Assembly (NCBI GenBank): GCA_905221605.1
Contig: CAJNDS010002745.1
Location: forward strand, 1,764,203 to 1,828,202
Length of the DNA stretch: 64,000 nucleotides
Origin: Symbiodinium natans
Taxonomy: Eukaryota > Sar > Dinophyceae > Suessiales > Symbiodiniaceae
Direction of reading: 5' to 3'
Shown: positions 31,111-41,835 of the stretch, in pieces
Position numbering within the stretch: the stretch's first letter is position 1
How the letters are laid out: the number at the start of each line of letters is the position of its first letter
Translations under genes and position numbers: made by a program
Notes under the pieces: generated by a model
Databases searched by the model: none
What the model was told of the DNA's origin: nothing
What the model saw: the letters and a program-made list of their open reading frames with translations, nothing else

Positions 31111-31322
31111 TAGGTGGCCCAGAAAGCTACGTAGGATGAAAAGCGGGGTGTCCTTGTTGCTTAAAGGGGTTTATAAGGGAACCTAAACCCCCAAAAAAGG
31201 AATAAGGCACTATTGGGCATCCCAGCTACCTAGGAGGTCTTGGTACTTCGCCCAGTAACCACTTCAACACAAGGGCACCCTTTTTGGGGGGGTTGGCTCC
31301 TCTAGAAGGGAACCTAAAAACC
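31111..31322. mobile_element. Family B variant (B6) adjoining family A (A4)
   Basis: B6 arms ACCTAGGTGGCCCAGA / TATTGGGCATCCCAGCTACC, core CCTTGTTGCTTAAAGGGG and GGGAACCTAAACCCCC. A4 starts 31239 CTTGGTACTTCGCCCAGTAA and lacks its right arm. B6's right arm resembles family A's arm, hinting that the families are related. Confidence 0.65.
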
Positions 31323-31439
31323 GCATTGTAAGTATGCCTTCAGGGTTGAGGGTTTAGGGTTTAGGGTAAAATTCGCATGCATTTCAAACTTGCAGGGTTT
31401 GTGGGGCCTTGGGATTCAGAGTTTACGTTTCCTTGCCAG

Positions 31440-31481
31440 CCAAGTCCCGACTCCTTATCCTAGCATCCAGCCCCCCTGCCC
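31440..31481 (+). CDS. Candidate 42-bp exon
   Basis: Acceptor TTTACGTTTCCTTGCCAG and donor CTGCCC|GTGAGG, both strong; reads KSRLLILASSPPA. Length is a multiple of three. Family unknown. Confidence 0.45.
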
Positions 31482-31820
31482 GTGAGGACCCTAAGCCTCA
31501 TAGGCTAGCCCTAAACCCTAAACCCTAAACCCCAAACCCTAAACCCTAAACCCCAAACCCTAAACCCTAAACCCTAAACCCCAAACCCTAAGCCCCAAGC
31601 CCATCCTGGATTATGACCGCCCCCCAAGCAAAAGCCTAGGCCCTGCCGGCACCATGCCGGCTGAAAGGGTGGCTTATAGGGGGGCGTAGCGGGTTTAGGG
31701 TTTAGGGTAAAGGGGTCGAAAGAGGGGGGGGTGGGGGGGTGGGGGCAGTTCTTCAAACGGCTTTCCACAGCAGGGGCAACTCGACGACCTAAACTCCAAA
31801 AAACCACCAACCTTCTACCT

Positions 31821-31862
31821 CCTTGGTAGCCCAGTGGTACCCTTTACCCTTTTTCTCTGGGT
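31821..31862. mobile_element. Family A fragment, reverse orientation (copy A5)
   Basis: CCTTGGTAGCCCAGTGGTAC, then CCTTTACCCTTTTT; breaks off at degenerate TTTAGGG. Confidence 0.75.
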
Positions 31863-32048
31863 TGTGGTTTCAGGGTTTAGGGTTTCGGGGTTTAGGGTTT
31901 CGGGGTAGACCCTAAACCCCAGACTCCTAAACTCGAAAGTCTTCCCCCAAATCCCGTCTGAAGGCGACATTCACTCCCCTTGGAACCATCATATGAATAG
32001 TTCATTAACCTTCCGTTGCATTATGTATATTTTTCTGCATACACACAT

Positions 32049-32083
<35 letters not shown>

Positions 32084-32109
32084 GATATGTAGTGAAGAAG
32101 AAAAAATTC

Positions 32110-32230
32110 TAAACCCTAAGCTCTAAACCCTGGGGGGCTAGAGTAGGAACCTCCTCCTGACACTGTCTCCGGGGCGGCGCAGCACTCTCCGTCACCTCAG
32201 GCGCTTGTTCGGTCTCCAGGCCGGTCAGGG
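32110..32230 (-). other. Exon-like island
   Basis: After CTGACCGGCCTGGAG the minus strand reads TEQAPEVTESAAPPRRQCQE, then EVPTLAP. Protein-like, possibly disordered; no clear donor. An (AC)n(AT)n microsatellite is at 32040-32085. Confidence 0.33.
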
Positions 32231-32597
32231 GCTTAGGCCTATTAGGGGTTTGGGGGTTAAACCCTAAACCCTAAACCCTAAACCCCAAACACTACACCCT
32301 TCAACCCTGCACCCCTAAACCCTCAGCTTTAGGGTTTAACGGGGATACAGAGTTTCAGAGGTTTGGGGTTGAGGGCTTATTCATAGTTTCTGGTGGGGGC
32401 TTCGGGTTTACTAGGTTCCTGGGTACGTAGTCAGAAGGCACCTAAAGCCCCTAAAACTAGGCTCATGAAACCAACTGCAATGTCTAGGAGCAAAAGCTCA
32501 AGATAAGGAAATGAATATATAAAAACACGGAGTTGCAGGATGGCGCAAGCACCTTTCTCTGTCACGGTAGCTCATTCCCTGCATATCTTGTATACCT

Positions 32598-32707
32598 CTT
32601 GGCAGCCCATTAACCAAATTGTCATAAGGGCACCCCTCTTTTGGGTTGGTTACTTTGTAAGGGGACCCAGAACCAAAAAAGGGTAAAGGGTACCACTGGA
32701 CTACCAA
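32598..32707. mobile_element. Family A element, intact (copy A6)
   Basis: CTTGGCAGCCCATTAACCAA ... GGGTTGGTTACTTTGTAAGG ... GGTACCACTGGACTACCAAG, 110 bp. A minus open frame across it is only element sequence. Confidence 0.85.
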
Positions 32708-32754
32708 GACCTAGTCTCATGTCGTGCGACAGGCAAAACTTTGCTGTCTTGACC

Positions 32755-32927
32755 CTAAACCCTAAACCCTAACCCTAAACCCTGATTTCAGGTGCGGGTT
32801 CAGGGTTCAGGGTTCAGGGTTTAGGGTTTAGGGTTCAGGGTTCAGGGTTCAGGGTTCAGGGTTCAGGGTTCAGGGTTTAGGGTTTAGGGTTTAGGGTTTA
32901 GGGTTTAGGGTTTAGGGTTTAGGGTTT
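32755..32927. repeat. TTCAGGG/TTTAGGG array
   Basis: Short CCCTAAA, then about 18 units with TTCAGGG runs. Its last unit (TTTACC) supplies the GT donor complement of the next exon. Confidence 0.93.
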
Positions 32928-32929
32928 AC

Positions 32930-32990
32930 CCCCAGTGCAAGGTAATGATGATGTTCATGTCGCTCAAGTGCTCGTAAGTCTCTGGGAGTT
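32930..32990 (-). CDS. Candidate internal exon
   Basis: Acceptor CAACTTCTTCTGCTGGCAG and donor TGGG|GTAAAC. The 61-bp exon reads LPETYEHLSDMNIIITLHWG. Very protein-like, with strong borders on both sides. Family not recognised. Confidence 0.58.
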
Positions 32991-33499
32991 CTGCCAGCAG
33001 AAGAAGTTGAACTAAGCAAAAAACGTTTGCAATCAAACGGTTTAGGTGTTTAGGTTTGGGTTTGGGGGTTTGGGTTTTGGGGTTTAAGGTTTAGGGTGTT
33101 GAGGGTCATGAGGATTGGGGGCGGTTGGGGGTGTGAGGGCACAAGCTTCGAGGAGTCTAGGGACCAGAAGCTCTAAGGGTTTAGGGGTTAAGGAGACAAG
33201 GAAGTTTAGGGTTTGGGAGTAGCTGAGGGACTTGTTATACGACACCACAAACCTCTGAAGTTAGGCTTTGGCAAGGCTCTAAGGCTTCAGATTTAACCTT
33301 CGGGTTTACGGTTCAAGGGCCCTCAGCCCAAAGAACAGAAGGCACCGGGAGCGCAACTATCCAAGCCGCCGAACATGGACAACTGGAGCCTTCGACCAGG
33401 GCAAAAAAGCTTCGGGCTTAGGATTGAAGGAATCTCAACCCTAAACCCTAAACCCTAAACCCTAAAACCTCTGCCAAGTGGAGAGAAAAACCCTCGGAC

Positions 33500-34147
33500 C
33501 CTTGCAACAGTCGCGAAGTGTATTTTCACATGAGCCCCGCCGCCGAACTTGATTCCCCCTAAGGACGTAGGTTTCAAAGAAGGGGTGGGGTTTAGGGGTT
33601 AAAAAGGGCTACCATAGGAAATCGAAAGTGCATCCCTACTCTGTCTCTTCATAAGGCAACATTTACAGTCAGGGTTTAGGTTAAGGGTGTAGGGTTTAGG
33701 GGCTCGCGTAGGACAGGAATGTGGCTTCGAGGTTTAGGACTTTGGGGTTTGGGGTCTAGGGTGCAGGGCCCAGTACTACCCAACCTCGCAAACAACGTGG
33801 AGTGTGGCTTACATGTAGGATTGAGAGTTGAGGGTTCAGCACAGCCCCCCCCCCCCCCCCCCCGGAGCAGTTTCGCTTTGTCCGCATTGCCGAAACCCTC
33901 AACCCTATAGTACCTACCGAAGTGAACTATTCGGCCCAAAACTCTAAACCCTAAACCCGAAGCCCTACCTAAGCCCTAAACTCCCTAAACCCTAAACCCC
34001 TAAACCGTAAACTCCCTAAACCCTAAACCCCTAAACCCTAAACTCCCTAAACCCCCTAAACCCTAAACCCGACAGAATGACTACACCTCGAGCCCCCGAA
34101 CCGACGAGGTGCGATCCCAGGGCGGCCGTGCTCAAATGATTCCGGTG
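33500..34147 (-). CDS. Two-exon gene fragment with a repeat-filled intron
   Basis: Exon 34147-34087 (acceptor CCTCCTTGGCCCGGAAG, donor CTCGAG|GTGTAG) reads HRNHLSTAALGSHLVGSGAR. Exon 33558-33500 (acceptor ACGTCCTTAG) continues in matching phase with GIKFGGGAHVKIHFATVAR before GTCCGA. The 528-bp intron (34086-33559) holds CCCTAAA units and an 18-base poly-C tract (33846-33863). Family unknown. The exon at 32930-32990 may belong to the same gene but needs a further exon for phase. Confidence 0.48.
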
Positions 34148-34371
34148 CTTCCGGGCCAAGGAGGTTGGGCGTTTAGTAAAGGTCTTAGGGTTTAGGATGG
34201 TTTGGGGTTTAGGTTTTAGGGTTTAGGTTTTAGGGTTTAGGGCTTTTTGGGGTTTAGGGTTTAAGTAAGGTGTCGGCGTCACCCAACCGAAAAAAAAAAA
34301 AAACTCATTGCTTGTGAAGCCGCGGCTTAGGGTTGTTTAGGGTACTAGGCTTAGGAGGGTTCAGGGTTTAG

Positions 34372-34468
34372 GGTTTCGAGCCTGGCCAACTCCTGGATGA
34401 CCGACTTCTGCCGATGGAGGGGAAGCCTCCCGGGAATGACTCTCGGCGTTGCTGGTTCCGAGCTTCAG
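34372..34468 (+). CDS. Candidate exon bounded by telomere-type splice sites
   Basis: The acceptor is the TTTAG of a TTTAGGG unit (34367-34371) and the donor is CTTCAG|GTTTAAGG. The 97-bp exon reads VSSLANSWMTDFCRWRGSLP, then GMTLGVAGSELQ. Family unknown. Confidence 0.45.
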
Positions 34469-34729
34469 GTTTAAGGACACTAAACCCTAAACCTTAAACC
34501 CTAAACCCTAAACCGAAACCCTAAACCCTAAACCCAAAACCCTAAAATCCTAAACCCTAAAGTCTAAACCCTAAACCCTACCTGGGGTTCAGGTTTTGGG
34601 GGCCTGACCCCTGGGTCTGACAACCTGAAGCCCCCAAGCCTAAACCCTAAACCCGAACGAAATGGTCCCCATAATCCTGAGACCGACGGTCTGCTCGGGT
34701 CCCTTTCGGTGCGCACGCTCCGTGTTTAG

Positions 34730-35227
34730 GGTTTGCCGTTGAAGTGCACGTGGGCGGAGGCAAAGATGGATTGGTTTAGCGTTTGGGGCAGTTTAGGGTT
34801 GAGGCTTTGGGGTTTAGGGTTCAACCCTCTGTTGAATAGGAGTGCTCGCATACTACTTCTACAGGATGTGGGCTCACGACTTACAAGTAAACCCGAAACT
34901 GTAGAGTCTAAACCCCAACACAGTGGCGTTCTGAGGCCTCAAACCCTAAACCCTAAACCCTGAATCCTGAATCCTAAACCCTACACCCTAGATGGCTTGG
35001 GTCCCTGGGTTTAAACGTCTTGGCCTGTCTGCAGTCTCACGCAAGAGTTCGTGAAGAAAGAATCGGTGGAACTCCTTCCGTAAGGGGAGATTCCCGAAAG
35101 GTCCATGCACCTCAACTATATCCAAGAGTAACCGGTTTGGATGTTTAACCTAAACCCTAAACCCTCATGAGCCATGGTATAGTGAAAATTCTGGGTTTCG
35201 GGGGGTCCAGAGTTGCCAAAGTTCCTC
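34730..35227. other. No gene recognised
   Basis: Mixed sequence with short CCCTAAA blocks (about 34940-34985). A plus frame of 76 codons runs through repeat and is not convincing. Confidence 0.4.
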
Positions 35228-35334
35228 GACCCCAAGAGTAAGTTAGGAATAACAAGGGTGCCCTTTTCGGTTTAATGGGGCTTATCAGGGAACCTAAACC
35301 CTAAAAAGGGAATAAGGGCCTACACTGGGTCCTG
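35228..35334. mobile_element. Family B element, intact (copy B7)
   Basis: GACCCCAAGAGTAAGTTAGG ... GCCCTTTTCGGTTTAATGGG ... GGAACCTAAACCCTAAAAAG ... GGCCTACACTGGGTCCTGG, 107 bp with an unexpanded seed. Confidence 0.83.
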
Positions 35335-35339
35335 GAAAA

Positions 35340-36095
35340 TGGGTGTTTCCGAAAATAGGGGTACCCATGGTACCTAACATCTAGCATACGTAGTCCCGTT
35401 TATGAGGATATCAACAAAACAGGGACCCCTAATTTTGGGAAAGACTCAGGACCTTGCAATATAATTCCTACATTATAGTGAGTTTGTCAAAGAGCACATG
35501 ATTGAAGCATGCGGACCCGCAAGGGGTTCGGGTTTGGGGTTATCTTGCATTCTTGTAGCACCAAAAAAGTCTAAGTACCTGGAATCATGCGAAAATCTGC
35601 CTGCGCAGAAGAACGAAATTCCGAAATATTGCCGGTCCGCAAATAGAACAACAAATGCCCTCTTCCCCTGTCCGACCCGACACAGACTCATCTGTCTAAC
35701 CCCCCCCTCCCCAACTCAATCAACAGTCAACATGGATTATCATCCTTCTTCTAAGAACCTCCAGCAAGGGTACCTCTCACCTAAACCCTAAGCGCAGGGT
35801 TCACAGACATAAGCTTGGTATGGCCAAAAACAAATTATTTAAGCCCATGCCTCTCACAGGCATGAGAACAGGTTTCTTTACAGTGGCAGGGCTCTTTGTG
35901 AGGCTGAATCTGAACTACCTCGTATTCTGGCTACTTTCAGTACAATACAGAAGGTACCCCTTCCAACTAATCCGAAACCCTCAACCCTCAACCCTCAACC
36001 CTAAACCCTGAACCCTAAACCCTAAACCACGAGCCCTAAGAATCAGAGCTCCTGTGGCTGTAGGTCGCAGAGACACCTTGACATGGTCGGGGCTT
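35340..36095. other. Repeat-poor stretch with weak open frames
   Basis: Plus frames at 35498-35791 (97 codons) and 35820-36011 (63 codons) and a minus frame at 35691-35473 overlap or lack splice borders. None has a recognisable motif. Confidence 0.35.
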
Positions 36096-36190
36096 AGGGT
36101 TTAGGGTTTAGGGTTTAGGGGTTAGGGTTTAGGGTTTAGGGTTTAGGGTTTAGGGTTTAGGGTTTAGGGTTTAGGGTTTAGGGTTTAGGG
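36096..36190. repeat. TTTAGGG array, 13 units
   Basis: Nearly perfect; TTTGGGG units follow. Confidence 0.94.
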
Positions 36191-36595
36191 CTTTGGGGTT
36201 AGGGGTTGGGGTTTAGGTTTTGGGGTTTGGGGTTTCGGGTTTCGGGCCTGTGCTTAGAAGTACCCATGAACCTTCAGGTCATAGGGAACGATAGGGCAGT
36301 GTACCTTTTGCCCTTTCCAAATATGGCCACATCACCCGAACTCGCGTGCAAATAAGAAGGCCAAACTTGAAGGTTGATTGGCGGGGTGAGGACCCAAGAT
36401 GGCCAAACAAGGGCAGGGTGAGTATTTGGGGCTGTTCTCACGTCAAATTTTTAGAGGGATTGCACGGAAATCCTATTGAATGTTGGGATATTTAGACTCT
36501 GCATTGCATCCTCCCCGCCCCAACTGAAACCTAAACCTTTGAACCCTCCCTCCTTCCCTCCTTCCCCCCCCCCTCCCTCCCTCCTTCCCCCCCCC

Positions 36596-37065
36596 TCAAA
36601 GCCCCTGGCTCCGTGGGCTGGGAGAGAAGGCCCTTGAAGAACCGGAACATGACCTGAGTCCGGATCAAGGGTCTTTGGGGTTCTGGGGGGGTTTGAGGTG
36701 CAGACTCGTGTAGGGCTTCTATTCCTCTTTAACCCGGAAGCCGTAGCTGAGGGGTCGTGGGCTTCTCTGGGAAGGTGTGAGGCTTGCAGGGGGCAGGCGT
36801 CAGGGTTTGGGGTTTGGGGTTTAGTGTCAGGGTCTCGCCGGCAACTCTGCACAACTGCCGAAATACTGAGTTCGGGGTTTTGATGGTTTTGAGGGTTTCC
36901 CATGGAGGTTGGTGGGGTAAGATGGGGCAGTCACCTTGTGCCCTGCCCTCCTTCATGCACCCACATGGACCCCCCAAACCAGAAACACCAAACCCTAAAA
37001 CCTTCGGGGCAGCAATATCTGAATTGAGGAAGGTTCCCATCGACTGGCCGAGTTTGCTCAGCATC
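36596..37065 (-). CDS. Two-exon gene fragment
   Basis: Exon 37065-37002 (acceptor GCCTTTGCTTCTCCTAG, donor CCGAAG|GTTTTAGG) reads MLSKLGQSMGTFLNSDIAAP. Exon 36653 to about 36596 (acceptor TTGATCCGGACTCAG) continues in phase 0 as VMFRFFKGLLSQPTEPGA. A further upstream stretch at 37190-37130 (VDACEMMMLCAKLG) and a possible small exon near 36850 suggest more exons. Long unspliced minus frames (150 and 154 codons) cross the same DNA but include intron-like sequence. Confidence 0.48.
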
Positions 37066-37209
37066 CTAGGAGAAGCAAAGGCACCCTTCTTTGTTGAATT
37101 AGGTGGCTTCTGGGCTGAGGGCTTGTAACTGTTAAGTGAAAAGAGGGGGCCCAATTTCGCACAAAGCATCATCATTTCGCAAGCGTCTACCACGATAGGG
37201 GCGCTGTGT

Positions 37210-37958
37210 CTTGGTCAGCTTTGAAAGGTATAGCCCTCTCAACTATGGTCCTTTTGGGGGGGCATGCCTTTGCATTTCTTGCGTCGGCCATAACACAGAG
37301 ACCGGAACCAATCAAAACCCCAGCTCTGCACTTCGAACTCCCTAACTGTAAACTCAGAAAACTTGGGTTTAGGGTTTAGGGCATAGGGTTTAGGGTGTAG
37401 GGTGCAGGGTTTAGGGCATAAGCTTTAAACTTTAGGGACATTCAATTCTAAGCTCCCTTCGTGCGGGGTGATCAGGCGCGTGGTGGACTGTGTCTCCTGG
37501 AACATTTGGGGTTTTCGTTTACTACAATAGACCCCAAACTGTAGGATTCCCTTCGGAAAAGGACCCCAATAAGGTACCCCCTAATTTCGGAAGCCCCCCT
37601 TTAGGCGTCTAAGGTGTTGCAGGGCTCAGGGCCTGGATTTCACGGCATATGGCTTGCACGCGAGATCCCCAACACTTGACTCCTGAGATAAACCCACAAG
37701 CACTTGAAACCTTCAATCCTCAAACCCGAAAGCTTGAAACCCTGAGATCCTGAAACCCGAAGCCCGTACACTCCTTCCATAACCCCTCAACCCTTAAACC
37801 CAAAACCCGTAAATTAAATCCCAAAAAAAAACACCCGAAAGCCTTGAAACCTTAAACCCTAAACCCTGTAGGCTTGGGGTTTAGGGATGTTGGGCCATGG
37901 GGCTTACAGGCTGCAGATCGGTTGAGCTGAGTCCTCATAACTCCGAATATCCCTATCT
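37210..37958. other. Weak islands and a family G relic
   Basis: 37509-37600 has family G-like strings (AATAGACCCCAAACTGTAGG ... CCCCTAATTTCGG). An island after CGGGGTGATCAG (37473) is open in several frames. The rest is degenerate CCTGAAACCCGAA. Confidence 0.45.
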
Positions 37959-38123
37959 AAAGGGTAGTCACATGGTCCCTTGGTACGAGCCCCTGAAAGG
38001 GGACGCCTTATATGACCTTATATGCCCCTTATGTACCCTCCAAAGTCCAAAACCCAACGGCCCAGATTTCATAACCCTTTAAGGAAGGTAAGGGACCATA
38101 CTAAGGGCCCATGTAACTACCCT
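37959..38123. mobile_element. Family F element, most complete copy (F5)
   Basis: AAGGGTAGTCACATGGTCCC at left, GGGCCCATGTAACTACCCTT at right, 165 bp. Internal CCCTTATGTACCCTC and ATAACCCTTTAAGGAAGG match F1, F3, F4 and a partial copy at 52788-52858. Confidence 0.82.
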
Positions 38124-38504
38124 TGACCCTAGCACAACCCCTTACCCTAAGGTTTATAAGGCTCAGACCCTAAACCCAAGGAGAAATCCCAAAGCCATGC
38201 CGACTATGACTGCAGCGTACCCAGGACCACTGTAGGGTGTGGGGTTTAGGGTTCAGGGTTTGGGGTTCAGGGTTTAAGCATAACAGGGAAGTTGCTGTAT
38301 TTGCGCAACAACCGGGTAGGAGAAGCACATGGACAACATCCACTCTCCACTACAAAGAGGCTTCGAATCTAAGCAATCTCTGTTGCACAACCCTAAGCCC
38401 TGCATCCGATTTCCATAGACCCCCGAAGCCCTCAAGAACCTCCTAGACCCTATCCCCTCAACCCAAGACCCTGGACCCGAAACCCTAGACCCTAAACCCT
38501 CGAC

Positions 38505-39633
38505 TTGCACAAGCTTGTCCCACACCCACTCCCACGGCTTCTTCTTGTCAGACTTGTGGGCGCCGCCGGCCCGGATGGCTGCCTCAAGCTCCTCGGCGCC
38601 GACATGTCTCAGCCTCTCAGTGTGTTCAAGGCGCGCTCGGACGTCTGCCTGGTATATCAAGGCCCACCACTCGCGCCCATAGCGCTCATGGTATGAGCGG
38701 AGAAGCCTCCAAACGGGACCCTAGACGCTAAACCCTTGACCCTAAACCCATAGAGCCTAAACTCTGAACCCCAAACCCTTACAGCAGCTGTGATCTCATC
38801 TACAGTGAGACTGTTCTGCTGCAAGAGCTGCGCTGCAGCAATGCTTCCACTTGGATGGAGATGCGCAGGTGCGCACTGACTTCTAAGGCGTCTTCCGATT
38901 CCACACCACATCCCGCTGTTTTGGCTCTTCTCCTCCTTCTTGTCCTTCTTGCACTTCTTTTCTTTCTTACCCTAAACCCTGAACCCTTGACCCTAAACCC
39001 TCCACCCCCGACCCTAAGCCCTAAAATCCAAAACCCTGAACCGTAAACCCTAAACCCCTAGATCCTAAACCCTAAACTCTTGATCCTAGACCCGAAACCC
39101 TAAACCCTAAACCCCTAAAGCCTAAACCCCTAAACCCAAACCCCCCAACCCCTAAACCCCAAACCCCTTAAACCCGTAAACCCTAAGCCCTAAATCCTGA
39201 ACCCCTAAACCATAAACCCTAAACCACTAAACCCTAAACCCTGAACCCTTACACCATAAACCCCTAAACCCCTAGACCCCTAAACCCCTAAACCCCTGAA
39301 CCCCTAAACCCTAAACCCTAAACCCCTAAACCCCTAAACCCCAAACCCTAAACCCCTTAAACCCCGAAAGCCTAAACCAAAGCCCCAAAACCCGAACCCC
39401 CCTGAACCCTACCCCCTAAACCCCGAAACCCTAACGCCCCTAAACCCTAATCCCCCTAGCCCCTAAATTCCTAAACCCTAGACCCCTAAATCCTAACCCC
39501 TAAACCCTAAACCCTAAACCTCCAAAACCCCTAAACCCCAAAATCCCTCAACCCCAGACACTAAACCCCTACACCTCTCCGAAAACATGGATCCATCCTG
39601 GAGCTTGACCTGAAGGGCGTGTAGGAGGCGCAC
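38505..39633 (-). CDS. Three-exon gene, retroelement-like N-terminal protein fragment
   Basis: Exons 39633-39575 (acceptor TTTGATATTCCCAG, donor GAGAG|GTGTAG; VRLLHALQVKLQDGSMFSE), 38849-38783 (donor GCTGCT|GTAAGG; GSIAAAQLLQQNSLTVDEIT) and 38684-38505 (acceptor TACCATGAG, donor TGCAA|GTCGAG; 60 codons, RYGREWWALIYQADVRARLE) join with agreeing phases. The WALIYQADVRARLEH style and the basic KKKPWEWVWDKL tail recall proteins encoded by dinoflagellate copia-like retroelements, but this is an impression. The first intron (725 bp) is almost wholly the degenerate CCCTAAA tract 38960-39560. A terminal exon near 38300 (QLPCYA, then stop) is possible. Confidence 0.58.
38960..39560. repeat. Long degenerate CCCTAAA(C) tract
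   Basis: About 600 bp of CCCTAAAC, CCCCTAAA and diverged units in one orientation. It occupies most of the first intron of the 38505-39633 gene model. Confidence 0.9.
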
Positions 39634-39669
39634 CTGGGAATATCAAAGAGGGGCCTAAAAGAGGGCCGC

Positions 39670-40359
39670 AAGTGTCCGGGTTTAGGGTTTAGGCTTTAGG
39701 GTTTAGGGTTTAGGGTTCACGGTTCAGGGTTGGGAGTTTAGGGTTTAGGGTTGTAGTGGTTCAGGGTACCTTGTGACCCTACCTGGCCCACTGTCGACGA
39801 ATGTACCCCTAAAACTCCGAATGAGCCCCAATAACTCCAAAAACCCCTTCAGATTTTTATCTTGAAAGGGGTTTCTATGCTTGGCTGCACTTAGGAGGGT
39901 TGTGAAAACTTAAACTTTTAGCTGCCCTATTAAGAAACCCAATAAACCCACAAAAAGGCTTAGGATCTAAAGTTACAGCAAAGCACCACAAAGCATAACC
40001 TACTAAAGCTGAGTGCTAGGTTCGGAGGGTGCCCTGGATGCCAATTATAGTTCTTTGTGTGGTTGGAGGGCTTCTCACTCCCTAAACCTGAGGTTTAGGT
40101 CCTTTGTTTAGAGGGAGGGGGGTGCCTGACTCTCAGCGAAGCAGCTACCCGAAAAACCAGTACCCCCTTCCCCTTCTGCCAACCCCACCCCACCCAACGA
40201 AAACATAGGAACTACTACAATTTAGGGTCACCCTACAAACCCTAAACCTGAAGCCCTCCACCCTACAAACCCTGCCCCTACAAACCCTACACCCTACAGT
40301 AGACCCCCCCAAGTTAGGGAGCTCCCACCAGGAGACGGACGAGATTCTACAGTTCTGGA
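39670..40359. other. No gene recognised
   Basis: A short TTTAGGG block (39680-39760), then mixed low-repeat sequence with no good open frame or element ends. Confidence 0.45.
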
Positions 40360-40469
40360 TTGGGATGTTCCCCCTTACACTAACATTTCTAAATAGGGAT
40401 GATAATAGGGAGGGGGGGGGGTATCATAATCCCTATTAAGGAGTGATCGTATAAGGAGGAACATCCCCA
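40360..40469. mobile_element. Family D element with poly-G centre (copy D3)
   Basis: TTGGGATGTTCCCCCTTACA ... ATAGGGATGATAATAGGG, a G-rich loop, ATAATCCCTATTAAGGAGTG ... AGGAGGAACATCCCC. The two arms pair along almost the whole length, leaving the G tract as the loop. Confidence 0.85.
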
Positions 40470-40496
40470 GTTCTGGAACTTCCGGGTTAGGGCTGA

Positions 40497-40625
40497 CTTA
40501 GAGGTTCATGGGCACTTAGAGGTAGGGTTATAAGTAGGGTAACTATGGGCTATAACTTATAACTTTACTTCGGGTACATATTTAACCCTATTCATATCAC
40601 AAGTACCCAGAAAAACCTCCAAGTC
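40497..40625. mobile_element. Family C element (copy C3)
   Basis: TAGAGGTTCATGGGCACTTA at left, CAAGTACCCAGAAAAACCTC at right; internal GGTTATAAGTAGGGTAACTA. Only 27 bp from D3. Confidence 0.78.
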
Positions 40626-40859
40626 GCGCTTGATAAAACAACAAAAACCTGGGCTCCCAGAGTTAGGTCTCGCAGGCTGCAGCAAGCGGTGGATTTTCAG
40701 GGCTTTTGGGCTGTAAAGCTTCAGGGCTTTCGTCCCCTATTTGGTCTGAGGGTTAATCCACGAACTCTTGGGTAAATCCCTCAACCCCTGGAGTCCCATA
40801 ACCCTAAACCCTAAACCCTAAACCCCTGGAGTCTCATGAAGAGAGCCCTGTAAGCTCCA

Positions 40860-40919
40860 CTACACGGAGAGGCGAGGGGCATGGTGCATCTTGTTGGCCA
40901 CCACCCTCGTCGTGATGTC
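40860..40919 (-). CDS. Candidate terminal exon
   Basis: Acceptor CCCATCTTGTGACACGCAG; exactly 20 codons, DITTRVVANKMHHAPRLSV and TAG (or a GTGTAG donor just before the stop). Protein-like. Upstream exons not identified. Confidence 0.48.
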   Translation of the reverse strand, partial: DITTRVVANKMHHAPRLSV

Positions 40920-40974
40920 CTGCGTGTCACAAGATGGGAATTGCAAGCCCAGACCCTCCAGGCTTAGTATTGGA

Positions 40975-41210
40975 ACCCTAAACCCTAAACCCTAAACCCT
41001 AAACCCTAAACCCTAAACCCTAAACCCTAAACCCTGTAGAGTTTTCACAGGATAAGAGCCCTTTAAATGGAGAAGCTTTACTAAACCAGGAACCGACCTT
41101 ATGGTCGATGTCAGTCCTGGGACCGGCATGCTGAACAACTAAAGGTTTAGGGTTTAGGGTTTAGGGTTTAGGGTTTAGGGTTTAGGGTTTAGGGTTTAGG
41201 ATTTAGGGTA
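40975..41210. repeat. CCCTAAA then TTTAGGG arrays
   Basis: CCCTAAA units at 40975-41035 and TTTAGGG at 41142-41210, facing away from each other around about 100 bp of unique sequence. Confidence 0.93.
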
Positions 41211-41489
41211 TGGAAGTTGGCACATAGATATGTTAACCGCAAGCAAGCAGTGCCCCATAATGTGTGACATGACCGACGAAGCCTTGCCTTGACACGGGCC
41301 CAGATGCTCCAAAACAGCCCTAAACCCTAAGCCCTAAACCCTAAACCTTAAACCCTAAACCCTAAACAAGGAGCCTTCCTCAAAATCATGTCGGGTGCTT
41401 CCTGCCGCGATTCAGTTAACCGTTCAACTCTGGTAGGATCAGATGTACCCCAGAAAGGTGAAAGGTTACCTACTCAGCTACTAAGAACT

Positions 41490-41572
41490 GGCCGGGCACC
41501 CTTTCTTGGTTGGTTACTTTCTAAGGGAACCAGGACCAAAAAAAATGAAAAGGGTACCACTGGGCTGCGAAG
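41490..41572. mobile_element. Family A element, left arm lost (copy A7)
   Basis: GGGCACCCTTTCTTGGTTGG ... TTACTTTCTAAGGGAACC ... GGTACCACTGGGCTGCGAAG. Confidence 0.75.
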
Positions 41573-41756
41573 TCTCTGAAAGATATTCCTAAATACAGCC
41601 CTCTTCAACCCAATTAAGGGAAAAGAGCAGATGTCCCAAGGGCCCACCTAGCACGAATGACTGGCCTGTTTGGTTGGGTTTAGGGTTTAGGGTTTAGGGT
41701 TTAGGGTTGAGGGTTTAGGGTTTAGGGTTTAGGGGTTAGGGTTTAGGGTTTGGTGC

Positions 41757-41835
41757 CTTCACGAAGATGAAGTGCGACATGTTGTCCCCGACCTTGACAT
41801 GCCGCGGCGTGGGTCGCACGACAGATTCCAAGTTT
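41757..41835 (-). CDS. Candidate internal exon
   Basis: Acceptor AACCCTGCCCAG and GC donor GTGAAG|GCACC. Reads NLESVVRPTPRHVKVGDNMS, then HFIFVKA. A beta-rich, clearly protein-like sequence. Bounded by TTTAGGG tracts on both sides. Family not recognised. Confidence 0.52.

Noticed and set aside
36451-37193. Long unspliced minus frames of 150 and 154 codons
   Set aside because: They run through poly-C, degenerate repeat and apparent introns; the spliced exons inside look more natural.
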